From contig NC_080540.1 in NCBI RefSeq assembly GCF_028640845.1, forward strand, positions 216,239,300-216,303,299: DNA of 64,000 bases, read 5' to 3'. A program made the position numbers and the translations under genes. Below the pieces are notes generated by a model that made no database searches, was not told the DNA's origin, and saw only the letters and a list, made by a program, of their open reading frames with translations. How positions within the stretch are numbered: the first letter of the stretch is position 1; every line of letters begins with the position of its first letter. This document shows, piece after piece, positions 33,312 through 42,869 of this stretch. This DNA comes from Ahaetulla prasina. Taxonomy: Eukaryota; Chordata; Lepidosauria; Squamata; Colubridae.

Positions 33312-33935
33312 AGGTCATTTTCATTAACCTTCACATGGCTCCATGTGGCCTCATTGCCCAAAGGCATACAGTTATTTACAATTTCCCTTCATCCTATGCA
33401 AAGCTAAACAACTCTTGAGTAAGAGGCTAATATATGTTAAGTGCCAGAAGCGCATTCCAATTAAGTATTAGCGTAGGTTGGAAATCATCCAAAACATTCA
33501 GTGAAAAACCATTTTCAATCATTTTCATTAACCTTCACATGGCTCCATGTGGCCTCATTGCCCAAAGGCATACAGTTATTTACAATTTCCTTCATCCTAT
33601 GCAAAGCTAAACAACTCTTGAGTAAGAGGCTAATATATGTTAAGTGCCAGAAGCATTCCAATTAAGTATTAGCGTAGGTTGGAAATCATCCAAAACATTC
33701 AGTGAAAACCATTTTCAATCATTTTCATTAACCTTCACATGGCTCCATGTGGCCTCATTGCCCAAAGGCATACAGTTATTTACAATTTCCCTTCATCCTA
33801 TGCAAAGCTAAACAACTCTTGAGTAAGAGGCTAATATATGTTAAGTGCCAGAAGCGCATTCCAATTAAGTATTAGCGTAGGTTGGAAATCATCCAAAACA
33901 TTCAGTGAAAAACCATTTTCAATCATTTTCATTAA
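33312..33935 (+). repeat. tandem repeat, three units of about 200 bp
   Basis: The unit starts ATTTTCATTAACCTTCACATGG and includes GCATACAGTTATTTACAATT, GCGTAGGTTGGAAATC and CATCCAAAACATTCAGTG. Unit starts are offset by 204 and 200 bp. The parent copy at 31978-32205 has a single unit. Confidence 0.93.
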
Positions 33936-34098
33936 AATTAATAGCCAGCCTGAAAAAGAAAAAAAATAATGTGTCCAGGGAGTAGGGAAGTAGTTTGAAA
34001 CAGCCACCAGTATTGCTGAAGCAAAGCATTTGTAGATATCACATTCTTATCTGGGCCTATGAAGTTTGTGGAATTATCTAAATTGCAATATCATATAC

Positions 34099-34193
34099 CA
34101 GGGGTCTCCAGAGTTGGCAACTTTTTGGCCGGCTGAAGAATTTGGAGAATTGAAGTCCACAAATCTTAAAAGTTGCCAACTTTGGAGAGCCTG
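34099..34193. mobile_element. hAT-like foldback MITE (duplicate of 32364-32458)
   Basis: CAGGGGTCTCCAGAGTTGGC facing GCCAACTTTGGAGAGCCTG. Copied as part of the segmental duplication, and closer to the family consensus than its twin. Confidence 0.75.
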
Positions 34194-35009
34194 GGCTCAT
34201 AAGATATTGGATACGGGTAGATATCAGGCACCTTTTGATCTGCATGAATATCCAACTTTACAAGGAATAGGTGATCACTTACTTATTCTTTGGTTTGAAG
34301 CAAAGAATAAAAATGTGACCTTGTGCTCCTGATCTCCATTTTCCAATCCTAACCCTAGAGAAGGTTGTCAATAGAATAAAAAACAATATAACTCTTAACT
34401 AATTAGAACTTGGAGAAGAATGTTGATACAATTGAGCTTCCTTGATTAGCAGGATGGTGTTGCTGGGGAAGGAAGGCATTAGCCATCTACCAAGGGTGAT
34501 CAGAGACATAAAATGGACGACCAGATGCCAGGATTCCTGGACCATGCAAAGCTTTATTAAATAGGACGAACAACATACAAGGGAATTCTCATCTCGACCA
34601 GGCATGAGAGACAGTGTCATGTTGCATCTGTAGCTATGGGTTCTTTAGCACCCAGATTTATAATCCCAGGCTTCCATCTGGCACCAGGAAACCGTGCTAG
34701 TGTGGTTGATTGTGACATTGACAATTGTGCCTCCTGCTCCCCAAGCTGCATGCAATAAATCTATAGATGGAATGGGAAGCTAGTTACATAATCAAGGAGA
34801 GCAAAGGGGTTAATTACATCCTTAGCAAAGAATGGAATGGCTATTTATACTGAAAAGGGAAGCCACAAACTTATAATAGCCTGAGCCTGTCAACTTAGAT
34901 GGCAGTGGGACATTGATGGCAGGAAGAGACTACCTTGGCCAGTACAATTCTGGCACTAGTCACCTTTGCAGAATCATTTTAACAATAGGTGGTCCAACCA
35001 TAAGACAGT

Positions 35010-35740
35010 ACAGGTGAGTCCTTGATTTATGACTGGCTGCTTAGCAATTGTTCTGTTGAAAGAAATATCCATCTGGGTTCAGTTCCAAGTGGGGACAAAG
35101 ACACTGGAAACATGGAGGCTGCTTGGAAAGATGGTTTAATGGTGGCCAGGATCACATGGCTTGAGATCCTGAACAGAAAAAGGGATGAGATCCTGTGCGC
35201 TCCCTGGCTTTATGCTTTTTCTGAGCTTTGAACTTTCTGGGGCACAGGAAGAGTATCCTGATTGGTTGTCAAACTCCCAGGTGGTCTAGGGGTCTTAGCT
35301 AACATTGTAGGTTGTCTCTCAAGCTTGCTTGAGCCTTGCCATGTGGTGAATTTCTGTTGCTAGATGAGTCCTATTGTGTTGCAAATGATGGTCCATTGAC
35401 AAAGGTGGGGAGAATGAGTTTCTACCTCTGACCCATTGACAAAGGTGGGGGGAAATGAGTGAGCTTGGCTGAGGCTTTAATGGCCCATTGACAAAGGTGG
35501 GGGGGAGTTGCTTTGTCTTTAAAACATGTTTCTCCATTTCTCATCCAGGGAAATATATTCTGCCTTTTAAATATTTTCTAAAATATTTCATTCTTCTAGG
35601 AGGGGGGTGGGTGCTAAATTCCTACAGTTCAAAGTTAGGAAGAACCTCCAAGAGTACTTACGATTTCATTCCAATGGCCAAGCTCCTCCTGTGATCATGT
35701 GACTGCATGTGGGAGACTTGACAAGCAGCAAAGCGGCACT
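35010..35740 (+). mobile_element. Tigger-like MITE split by a solo LTR
   Basis: The left part TACAGGTGAGTCCTTGATTTATG runs to CAATTGTTC. The right part resumes with GTTCAAAGTTAGGAAGAACC, then the GATCATGTGACTGCATG and GACAAGCAGCAAAG blocks. The interruption is 35054-35626. The 3' end of the MITE is unclear. Confidence 0.6.
35054..35626 (-). mobile_element. solo LTR-like element with 4-bp TSD
   Basis: Inserted in a Tigger-like MITE, which makes its edges clear: TGTTGAAAG at the left, CCTACA at the right, and GTTC on both sides (35050-35053, 35627-35630). TG...CA ends and a 4-bp duplication fit a retroviral-type LTR. It contains three copies of CCATTGACAAAGGTGGGG (35390-35505). On the minus strand ATTAAA lies near the 3' side. 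No coding region adjoins it. Confidence 0.7.
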
Positions 35741-35836
35741 TGGGAAGCTGGCAAAAAGAGGGCCCATACCTAAGTACTACTGATGCTTTGTCCCTGGGTT
35801 GCTGTTATCTCAGGGAGCCTGGACTAGGACCAGCAT

Positions 35837-36024
35837 CAGTAGTGGGTTTCAAATCCCGGGGCTACCGGTTCGTTATCGGGAGCGCGTGAGTGTGCGGCGC
35901 TTCTACGCATGCGCAGAAGGTTCTGCACACATGCAGAGCATTTTTGATGACATCTGGGTGGGTGGGCGGAGCCTCCCGCTGCCTGCCGCTACAGGTTCAC
36001 CTGAACTGGAGCAACCCACCACTG
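35837..36024. mobile_element. hAT-like ACCGGT MITE with perfect 8-bp TSD
   Basis: Flanks ACCAGCAT (35829-35836, 36025-36032) are identical. Ends are CAGTAGTGGGTTTCA and CAACCCACCACTG. Contains GCTACCGGTTCG, CGCATGCGCAGAAGG (35906-35920) and GGTGGGCGGAGCCTCCCG. Confidence 0.9.
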
Positions 36025-36196
36025 ACCAGCATTAATATGAAATTACCTGCAATACTTAAAGAATATTAAAATCTGCTTTAACATATTGTATCATACATCA
36101 TAATCAAGGAATGGCTGTATTTATGAAGGTTTGGGGGGCCACAGACCCAGCACACAGATCAGCATTGATTAACTTACGCAAAGTCAGTGGTGCCTG

Positions 36197-36647
36197 TGTG
36201 ATGGACTTGTGCCCCTGAGCATGTGGAAATTGTGATGTGTATGTTGAAATTGTTGTTTGCAAGCAGGATGGCTGTTTAGCTGGCAAAATATGATGGACTA
36301 AGATCCTGGGGGAAAAAGAAACTTGTGTTGGTCACATATATAAAAATAGTTTTATGTTGTAACATGTAGGGTGAAGGAATGAGCAACTGCCCTGTTGCTA
36401 TGGCAAGGTGGCAGAATCCTGAAAGTCATGTGCCTTTGCAATTCTTAAGGTATATAAGGCAGGAGTGAAGAATGGGAGGTGTTCAATCAGGTGTTCAATC
36501 AGTCAAGCCATCCCCTTGACTGCTTGTCTGATTGACCGTTGTTGCATTGTTGCAATGTGACTAATGTAAGTGCTCTATGTTTATTATGCTCCAAATAATA
36601 AACCTCTGAATTTTAAAGTGAAACTTTTTGTGGTGGGCTGTCCGTTC
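36197..36647 (+). mobile_element. probable solo LTR, ends uncertain
   Basis: A TATA box (TATATAAGG, 36451-36459) is followed about 140 bp later by a polyadenylation signal (AATAAA, 36597-36602) and then TTTTTGTGGTGGGCTGTCCG, an LTR-like U3-R-U5 order. Candidate ends are TGTG near 36197 and TTCA at 36647. I could not find matching target duplications. No internal coding sequence adjoins it. Confidence 0.5.
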
Positions 36648-36659
36648 AATTGTTATTAA

Positions 36660-36945
36660 GTGCAGCTATGCTCATAATCAGATATTTTCCCTGAAAACAT
36701 TTACAGCTTTTTGTAGCATCCCATGATCACATGACTGTATCTTACGACAGTTTTGCCCAAAAAAGCAGCATTTACTGCTGATTTTCAGCAAAACCTGCCC
36801 ATAGCCAACAGTGGGCTTGTATTACAAGTGCAACAAAAAAGGTTGTAAAATCAGGTCAGTCACGTGAGTGACCTACTTTTTCGACCATCATAACTTACAA
36901 GTTCATTTATTGTCATAAGTCAAGGACTATCTGTATAAGATATTT
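36660..36945 (+). mobile_element. Tigger-like MITE relative, right part
   Basis: GCATCCCATGATCACATGACTG, CAAAAAAGGTTGTAAAATC and the right terminus TCATAAGTCAAGGACTATCTG-TA correspond to the family at 55198-55725, with a diverged middle. Confidence 0.55.
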
Positions 36946-37413
36946 GCCTCAGGAAGCATATTCTAAAGATGGCAGTAAAATGCTACAACTGGGAAGTCTA
37001 GAAGTCTACAGCCTGCCTGTGGTCCATGATTTAGCAATCTGGTATTAAACGTGACAGAGACATTGTCTGAATGTAAGAGTTACCTCGAGGTAAAATGGAT
37101 ACCCAATAAATTGTACAAGTAAATAAATACTAAGGATATAGGTTTTGCAAAATGTTTGAAAGGGTGCTTTGTGAAGCACATTGGGATGAGCCAACCAGTC
37201 TTCTCCAGAAGTCTTAAGTGATGTCCTCCAAAGGTTCTGTGTACAACTGTTCTGAAGGCCACTCAAATGGGGAAACTGCTTTGCTTCATTCACTGAGGCA
37301 GCATAGGTCTCTGTGCGCGCCGCTGCTCATACAGACAACATCGAAAAGCCCTTGAAGCAGCAAAATGTACTGAAGAGGCCCTGCCTGTGCTGGATTCTGT
37401 GCTTGGGATAACT

Positions 37414-38152
37414 CAGGGTTGTCAAACTGAAGGCCCATATGGGCCAGATTTGGCCTGCGTGATGCTTAGATCTGACCAGTGGTGGGTTTCAAATTTTTTT
37501 ACTACCAGTTCCATGGGTGTGGCTTGGTGGGCATGGCATGGCTTGGTGGGTGTGACTTGGTAGGCGTGGCAGGGGAAGAATACTTCAAAATCTCCATTTC
37601 CTCCCCACTCCAGGAGAAGGTTACTGCAAAATCCCCATTTCTTCCCGATCAGCTGGGACTTGGAAGGCAGAGAATAGATGTGGGGAGGGCCAGTCAGAGG
37701 TGTTATTTACTGGTTCTTTGAACCACTCAAAATTTCCGCTCCTGGTTCTCCAGAACTGGTCAGAACCTGCTGAATCTGGATCTGGCCCATGGGGCCACCC
37801 TGGAAGCAGCAAAGGACCAGCCCGCAGTGCCTCTGCCATCAAAAACAGAGCTAGGGAGGGCCTCGTGCGGCCCTGCTAGGCTCCATTTTTGGCCAAGATG
37901 GCCTCCTACAGCCCTTTGCCAGTGAAAATAGAGCTTGGGGAGGGGGAACATGCAGCCCCCCCGGGCTCTGTTTTTGCTGGCAGAGGGCTGCAGGAGGTTG
38001 TTGTGGCCAAAAATTTGCTGGCAGAGCACTCAGGCCACCACAGGCACCCTGACACGAGTGACGTCAAGCTGGCCATGCCCACTCCAGCCCCCACCACCAG
38101 GTCAAACACAACCCTGATGCAGCCCTCAATGAACTAAAGTTTGACACCCCTG
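37414..38152. mobile_element. hAT-like MITE, CAGGGGTGTCAAACT ends (outer)
   Basis: The left end CAGGGTTGTCAAACTGAAGG and right end AAGTTTGACACCCCTG are inverted. Flanks GGATAACT and TGATAACA match at 6 of 8. The interior has repeated GGCTCTGTTTTTGCTGGCAG and GGCCAAGATGGCC-like units, plus a nested MITE at 37477-37778. Confidence 0.82.
37477..37778. mobile_element. hAT-like ACCGGT MITE (inner, nested)
   Basis: Starts CAGTGGTGGGTTTCA and ends CTGCTGAATCTG. Flanks GATCTGAC (37469-37476) and GATCTGGC (37779-37786) match at 7 of 8. Contains GTGTGGCTTGGTGGGCATGG and the CAGAACTGGTCAGAACC block as in 13480 and 54750. It inserted into the outer element. Confidence 0.85.
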
Positions 38153-38315
38153 TGATAACAGAAACTACTTTAAGGATGGCTAAACCTTTTTTTGCACATT
38201 CTCTGTGCAGGAAGTAATACAGAAAGCAGATCATCAACGGAGAGATCAGGAGTAAAAGCACCTAAAATCAATTGCACAAAGATGAATGGCAAAGAGGGAG
38301 GGTTAGGGTTAGGGA

Positions 38316-38452
38316 CAGTGGTGGGATTCAAGTAATTTAACAACCGGTTCTCTACCCTAATGATTTCTTCCAACAACCAGTTTGCCAGACTGCTCAGAAA
38401 ATTAACAACCGGTTCTCCCGAAGTGGTGTGAACTGGCTGAATTCCACCACTG
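38316..38452. mobile_element. hAT-like ACCGGT MITE with perfect 8-bp TSD
   Basis: A short member (137 bp). Ends CAGTGGTGGGATTCA and TGAATTCCACCACTG. Identical flanks GTTAGGGA (38308-38315 and 38453-38460). Two AACAACCGGTTCTC blocks. Confidence 0.92.
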
Positions 38453-38768
38453 GTTAGGGAAGAATAATAGAACTGTGGCAGATGGATAAATAAATGGTGG
38501 GTAATGAAAGTCTTTTTTCTCCTCTTTTTAATTTGAACCACTGCCTTGTTTTCTACAATGACTACAGCAATCTCAAGGTGTTTGCCTGAACGCTTCGCAT
38601 AGGACGTGTGTACTGCCTGTCCCTATTCTCCCCAATCTGCACAATTTCAATTAGAAGGCCAGAAGAAAAGCTGTACTCCTATTGGCTTGAATAGGCCAAC
38701 AATGGATTATGGAAGAATAGTATATATTTCCATAGAAGAGAATATACGTAGCTCAGGGATAAACTGTG

Positions 38769-38889
38769 GAGTCCTTGGTGTGCTTTCTGAGTTTGGATGT
38801 TTGTTTCATTACCTGACTTGGTAACATCATCAGATAATGAAATATCTGTAAGCAAACAACCAAGCTCAGAGAGCTCCAAGGACTCCATA
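38769..38889. repeat. foldback repeat
   Basis: GGAGTCCTTGGTGTGCTTTC faces the inverted GAGAGCTCCAAGGACTCC, with TTTGGATGTTTGTTTCATTA in the left arm and CAAACAACCAAGC in the right. The centre holds ACTTGGTAACATCATCAG. It is a foldback of unknown class. Confidence 0.65.
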
Positions 38890-39471
38890 GTATTTGTATA
38901 TAAGGGGCCTGCTCCCCTTCAGATCTCTTGGGTTGGACCCATAGAATTTGGGAAGCAAAAGTGGCAGGACTGCAACAATGCCCTGTTCTTTATCACATAT
39001 TTAAGTGGATAAGGGAAAAATTTAGGAGGGGCTCTTTTCCCTTTTTTCACTGAGGTTCAGTGAATGTCCAGGCAACCCTTTGCCCTTTGCCAGTCAATGG
39101 TTTTCTATGGATATGTTTCTTCTGTGGAGATGAATCTTTTACCTCAGGGACTTATCTGAATGATATTACAAGGCGATTACTAAAACGTGGTTTTCAGTCT
39201 TGAAGAATGAAGGGTTGTTTATTACAGTTTGATCTTTTTTTCCTTAGAGCAGTTTATTTAGAACATCCATGCAATCTTAATTTGACTCGGAACTAAACAG
39301 CTCGGAACTGTTTAGCTTTAATAAAATGACAGTCATATGGTCTTCTCTGTATTCCATTTCCCGAGCCTCACTTCAGAATACAAAACTGGAAACACATATT
39401 CCAAAACCTTTCACACCATCCCTAACTGGCTGTCCTACAGATGTGCTAAAGTAGGAAAAGTTGCTTTAGAC

Positions 39472-39577
39472 CAGGGGTCTCCAACCTTGTCAACTTTAAG
39501 ACCTGTGGACTTCAACTCTCAGAATTCTGGGAGTTGAAGTCCACAGGTCTTAAAGTTGACAAGGTTGGAGACTCCTG
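39472..39577. mobile_element. hAT-like foldback MITE
   Basis: CAGGGGTCTCCAACCTTGTC mirrors GACAAGGTTGGAGACTCCTG. Flanks CTTTAGAC (39464-39471) and CTATAGAC (39578-39585) match at 7 of 8. Directly abuts the next element. Confidence 0.9.
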
Positions 39578-39585
39578 CTATAGAC

Positions 39586-40201
39586 CAGTGTTGGCGAACC
39601 TTTTTGGCACTGAGTTCTGAAACTGGAGTATGTGAGCGCGCACATGTGTGTGTGTGTGTGCTGGAAACCAGAAGATCATCTTCCTGGCACATGCATTCAC
39701 GCTTGGCAGCTGCTCTTCTAGTTTCTAGCATGCATATGCGCATGAAGACCAGCTGGCCAGTGTGCATTCATGTGCCGGAAACCAGAACAGCAGTGCCCAG
39801 CATGCATGTGCATGCCGGGAAGATGATCTTCCGGTTTCCGGCATGCAAATGCGCACTGGCCAGCTGGTCTTCCATTTTCTGGCACACATGCACAGGCGAA
39901 GACTGTTGCTCATCGGGGTTCTGGTGTGCTGGCCAGCTGGTCTTCCAGTTTCTGGTACGCATGTGCACGCAAAGACCAGCTGGCTGATGTGCATGCACAT
40001 ACCAGAAACTGGAAGATCATCTTCCCGATGTGCGTATGCACACTGGGCAGCTGCTCGTCCGATTCTTGCGCTCCCGCGCACATGAAGACCAGCTGGCTGG
40101 CACGCTGGAACCCGGAAGAGCAACAGGCAACAACTCGCGTGGCCAGAGAGATGGCTCTGCGTGCCACTTGTGGCACGTGTGCCATAGGTTAGCCATCACG
40201 G
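39586..40201 (+). mobile_element. hAT-like MITE, CAGTGTTGGCG family, with internal minisatellite
   Basis: Starts CAGTGTTGGCGAACC right after CTATAGAC and ends GGTTAGCCATCACGG. The next 8 bases TTTTAGAT resemble the same target. The interior repeats GAAGACCAGCTGGC, CCGGAAACCAGAA and GCATGTGCATGC, and holds a (GT)n tract at 39643-39661. It is the longest member of this family here (616 bp). Six-frame open frames across it are by-products of the repeat. Confidence 0.85.
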
Positions 40202-40239
40202 TTTTAGATTGAAAGGTAATCTAAAGCCATGATAGCACA

Positions 40240-40385
40240 TATATGCTAGTCATTCACAATTCTAGGGGGCAATGCTCATCTCCGTTTCAAAGCTGTAGAG
40301 CAAGTGCTATCTGAAGTCGTCTCCGTGGTCATGTGGCCAGCATAGCTAAACGCCAAAGGTACATGGAATGCTGCTACTTTAGATT
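40240..40385 (-). mobile_element. Sauria SINE / Bov-B 3' end fragment
   Basis: The minus strand reads CCTTTGGCGTTTAGCTATGC, CCACATGACCACGGAGACG and AAACGGAGATGAGCATTGCC, i.e. the 3' half shared by Sauria SINEs and Bov-B LINEs. The head is missing. Confidence 0.8.
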
Positions 40386-41024
40386 AAACTAGTTTAACTA
40401 GTAATTTGGGCTTCTATCCTCAGAATTACCAATATAGTACATAATCTCTGCAGCTGAATTGTTGATTATAAAGCTGGAAGGGTTGGGCAGTATTATTACA
40501 ATTGCTATTGCTATTATTGTTATTTTCCAGCTGATGAATGTCATTGACATTTGAATGAAGTTTGTGAAACACACAAAAGTTGGTGGCAAATTCTCATTCT
40601 TCCCTCTGCCTGAAAATCAGCTTGCATGTCTTGAAGACAATGCAGTAGCTGATTTTTTTTTTTTAATGGTTGAGGAAGGTGCTCAATAGGTGAACATTTG
40701 GGGCAGCTAGATTGTAGTGTTGGCTTGAGAAACAACTATGTTATTTGAAGATCTCCATGAGATTGGTACTTTGTGATGTTATTAGGCCAGTGATTTAGTG
40801 GAAGACATATTTATAATTCCAACTGATTGACCAGATGCAACATGTCAGGCTTCTTTTACTGACAGATTATTGTATGGTGCTATACATAAGAAATCCTTGA
40901 ATGTGATCTAAAGACTGCAGCTTTTGCAAAATGCAAAAGTGAAACTATTCACTAGTTGGATAGTGTGAGACTGTATAACCAGAATTGGAAAGGCAACATG
41001 ATTTCATTGTTTATCTTCAAGATA

Positions 41025-41370
41025 CAGGATGAGCTCAGTAGTTAAAGACACTGAACTTACCAGCTGGAGAACTGACAGCCCGGGTTTGAGACATGAGCTC
41101 CGTGCAACAGGGTGAGCTCCCAGTCCTTGCTCCAGTTCCTGCCTACCTAGCAGTTCGAAAGCATGCAAATGCAAGTACATTAATAGGTACCACTCTGGTA
41201 AGAAGATAACAGCCTTCCGAGCGCCTTTGGCATATAGTCATGCGAGCCACATGAGCACAGAAAATGTCTTCAGACAATGCTGCTCCCATTACCAAGAAAC
41301 AGAGATGAGCACTAACCCCTAGAGTCTGACACGACTGACAGGCAAACCTTTACGTCTTTACATGAATGAC
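41025..41370 (+). mobile_element. Sauria SINE
   Basis: The tRNA-like head GATGAGCTCAGTAGTTAAAG is diverged, followed by GCCCGGGTTTGAGACATGAG, GGTGAGCTCCCAGTCC, CCTACCTAGCAGTTCGAAAG, GCGCCTTTGGCATATAGTC and the 3' end CCCTAGAGTCTGACACGAC with AAACCTTTACG. The 3' end is of Bov-B type. The full structure is as at 53680-54035. Confidence 0.88.
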
Positions 41371-41636
41371 ATCTGATTCAAGATATGTGTCTTTTGATAG
41401 CTTAAAATCTAGTTGCCTTAAAGAAAACATCTCCAATACAATATCATTATACCATGTGTGATTTGAGAAAAGCTGGAATAGCTCTTATGACATCAGCCAT
41501 CAACCCTAAAGAGTAAATATGAATTTCCAATAATACATTCTAATTGGTGGCACCTTAGACTATCTTTCCTTGATTAAACCAGCACTATTATCTAGTTTAT
41601 TACTTTAGATGAAGATAGTTATTCTCCACCAGATAA

Positions 41637-42115
41637 AAGGTGCTTTTTCAAAAGGCAACTGGACTTCCTTGTTTTTTCCTTGAAGACGTTTCAATTCTCA
41701 TCCAAGAAGCTTCTTCAATTCAGACTGAATGGTGGAAAATAGAAGGATTAATATTCCTTGCAGTCACCTGGTTGTTAGCACTCTTTCTGAGAGTCATTGA
41801 GGCCACTTGGAGGTTTATCTGTGCCCTCAGAGTCACCTGGATTAGTGCAAATGGGTGTGCAACCTTCTTGGAACTGCTGAAAGGACTGTGTTCTAGACTG
41901 GAGATAGGTGGTGTCTTCTCCCACCCCCCCCTCTGTTGAGGGAGGGGTGTTCAAAATCTTTCCGTTCTCCACCATTTAGTTAGAACTGAAGAAGCTTCTT
42001 GGATGAGAAGTGAAATGTCTTCAAGGAAAAAAAGAAGAAAGTCCAGCTGCCTTTTGAAAAAGTATAATTGGGACAATCATGACCTGGATGATTGAGAATC
42101 TCGATAGACACCAGA
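41637..42115. mobile_element. foldback repeat, long-spacer copy
   Basis: The left arm TTTTTCAAAAGGCAACTGGAC with CTTGAAGACGTTTCAATTCTC is inverted relative to the right arm GAAGCTTCTTGGATGAGAAG, CTTCAAGGAAAAAAAG and CAGCTGCCTTTTGAAAAAG. The spacer (41730-41975) is not shared with the 6003 copy. The right flank GACCTGGATGATTGAGAATC is. Confidence 0.65.
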
Positions 42116-42185
42116 TAAAAGTTTTGATTTTTTTTCCATTTTACATCTTGCATTAGATTTCTAATTAAAAAAGGACAACAAAGAA

Positions 42186-42834
42186 TGTTCTTTCTGTGCC
42201 AACTCAGTAAGCTCAAACTGCCCAAGGAGCTGCTGATTCAGTTCTATAGAGGAATTATTGAGTCTGTCATTTGCACCTCTATAACTGTCTGGTTCGGTTC
42301 TGCAACCCAACAAGAAAAACACAGACTTCAGAGGATAATTAGAACTGCAGAAAAAATAATTGCTACCAACCTGCCTTCCATTGAGGACCTGTATACTGCA
42401 CGAATCAAGAAGAGGGCCGTGAAAATATTTACAGACCCCTCGCATCCTGGACATAAACTGTTTCAACTCCTAAACAGTCCTCAAAACGACGCTATAGAGC
42501 ACTGCACACCAGAACAACTAGACACAAGAACAGTTTTTTCCCGAAGGCCATCACTCTGCTAAACAAATAATTCCATCAACACTGTCAAACTATTTACTGA
42601 ATCTGCACTACTATTAATCTTCTCATAGTTCCCATCACCAATCTCTTTCCATTTATGACTGTATGACTATAACTTGTTGCTGGCAATCCTTATGGTTTAT
42701 ATTGATATATTGACCATCAATTGTGTTGTAAATGTTGTACCTTGATGAACGTATCTTTTCTTTTATATACACTGAGAGCATATGCACCAAGACAAATTCC
42801 TTGTGTGTCCAATCACACTTGGCCAATAAAAATT
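42186..42834 (+). mobile_element. Rex/L3-like LINE 3' end
   Basis: The open segment 42185-42562 encodes the post-RT C-terminus (FYRGIIESVICTSITVWFG, LQRIIRTAEKIIATNLPS, TDPSHPGHKLFQLL). A 3' UTR of about 270 bp follows, ending CCAATCACACTTGGCCAATA with an AATAAAAATTC signal. It is the most complete copy of this family here. I am sure it is a CR1/L2/Rex-group LINE, less sure of the exact clade. Confidence 0.85.
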
Positions 42835-42869
42835 CTATTCTAAAAAATTCTATTCTATTCTATTCTATT
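42835..42869 (+). repeat. (ATTCT)n LINE tail
   Basis: Six ATTCT units interrupted by AAAAA directly after the LINE 3' end. Confidence 0.9.

Larger units (their letters stand above)
33302..34855. repeat. segmental duplication, copy 2 (VNTR-expanded)
   Basis: Same block as 31973-33119 but about 400 bp longer because the unit at its left end is present three times. A 182-bp spacer (33120-33301) with an A-rich tract separates the copies. Confidence 0.92.

Noticed and set aside
41995..42025. Hammerhead-ribozyme-like GGATGAGAAGTGAAATGTC (also near 6098)
   Set aside because: It resembles the CUGAUGA..GAAAC..GUC core, but stem II would be one base pair and stem III is absent, so it cannot fold as a hammerhead.
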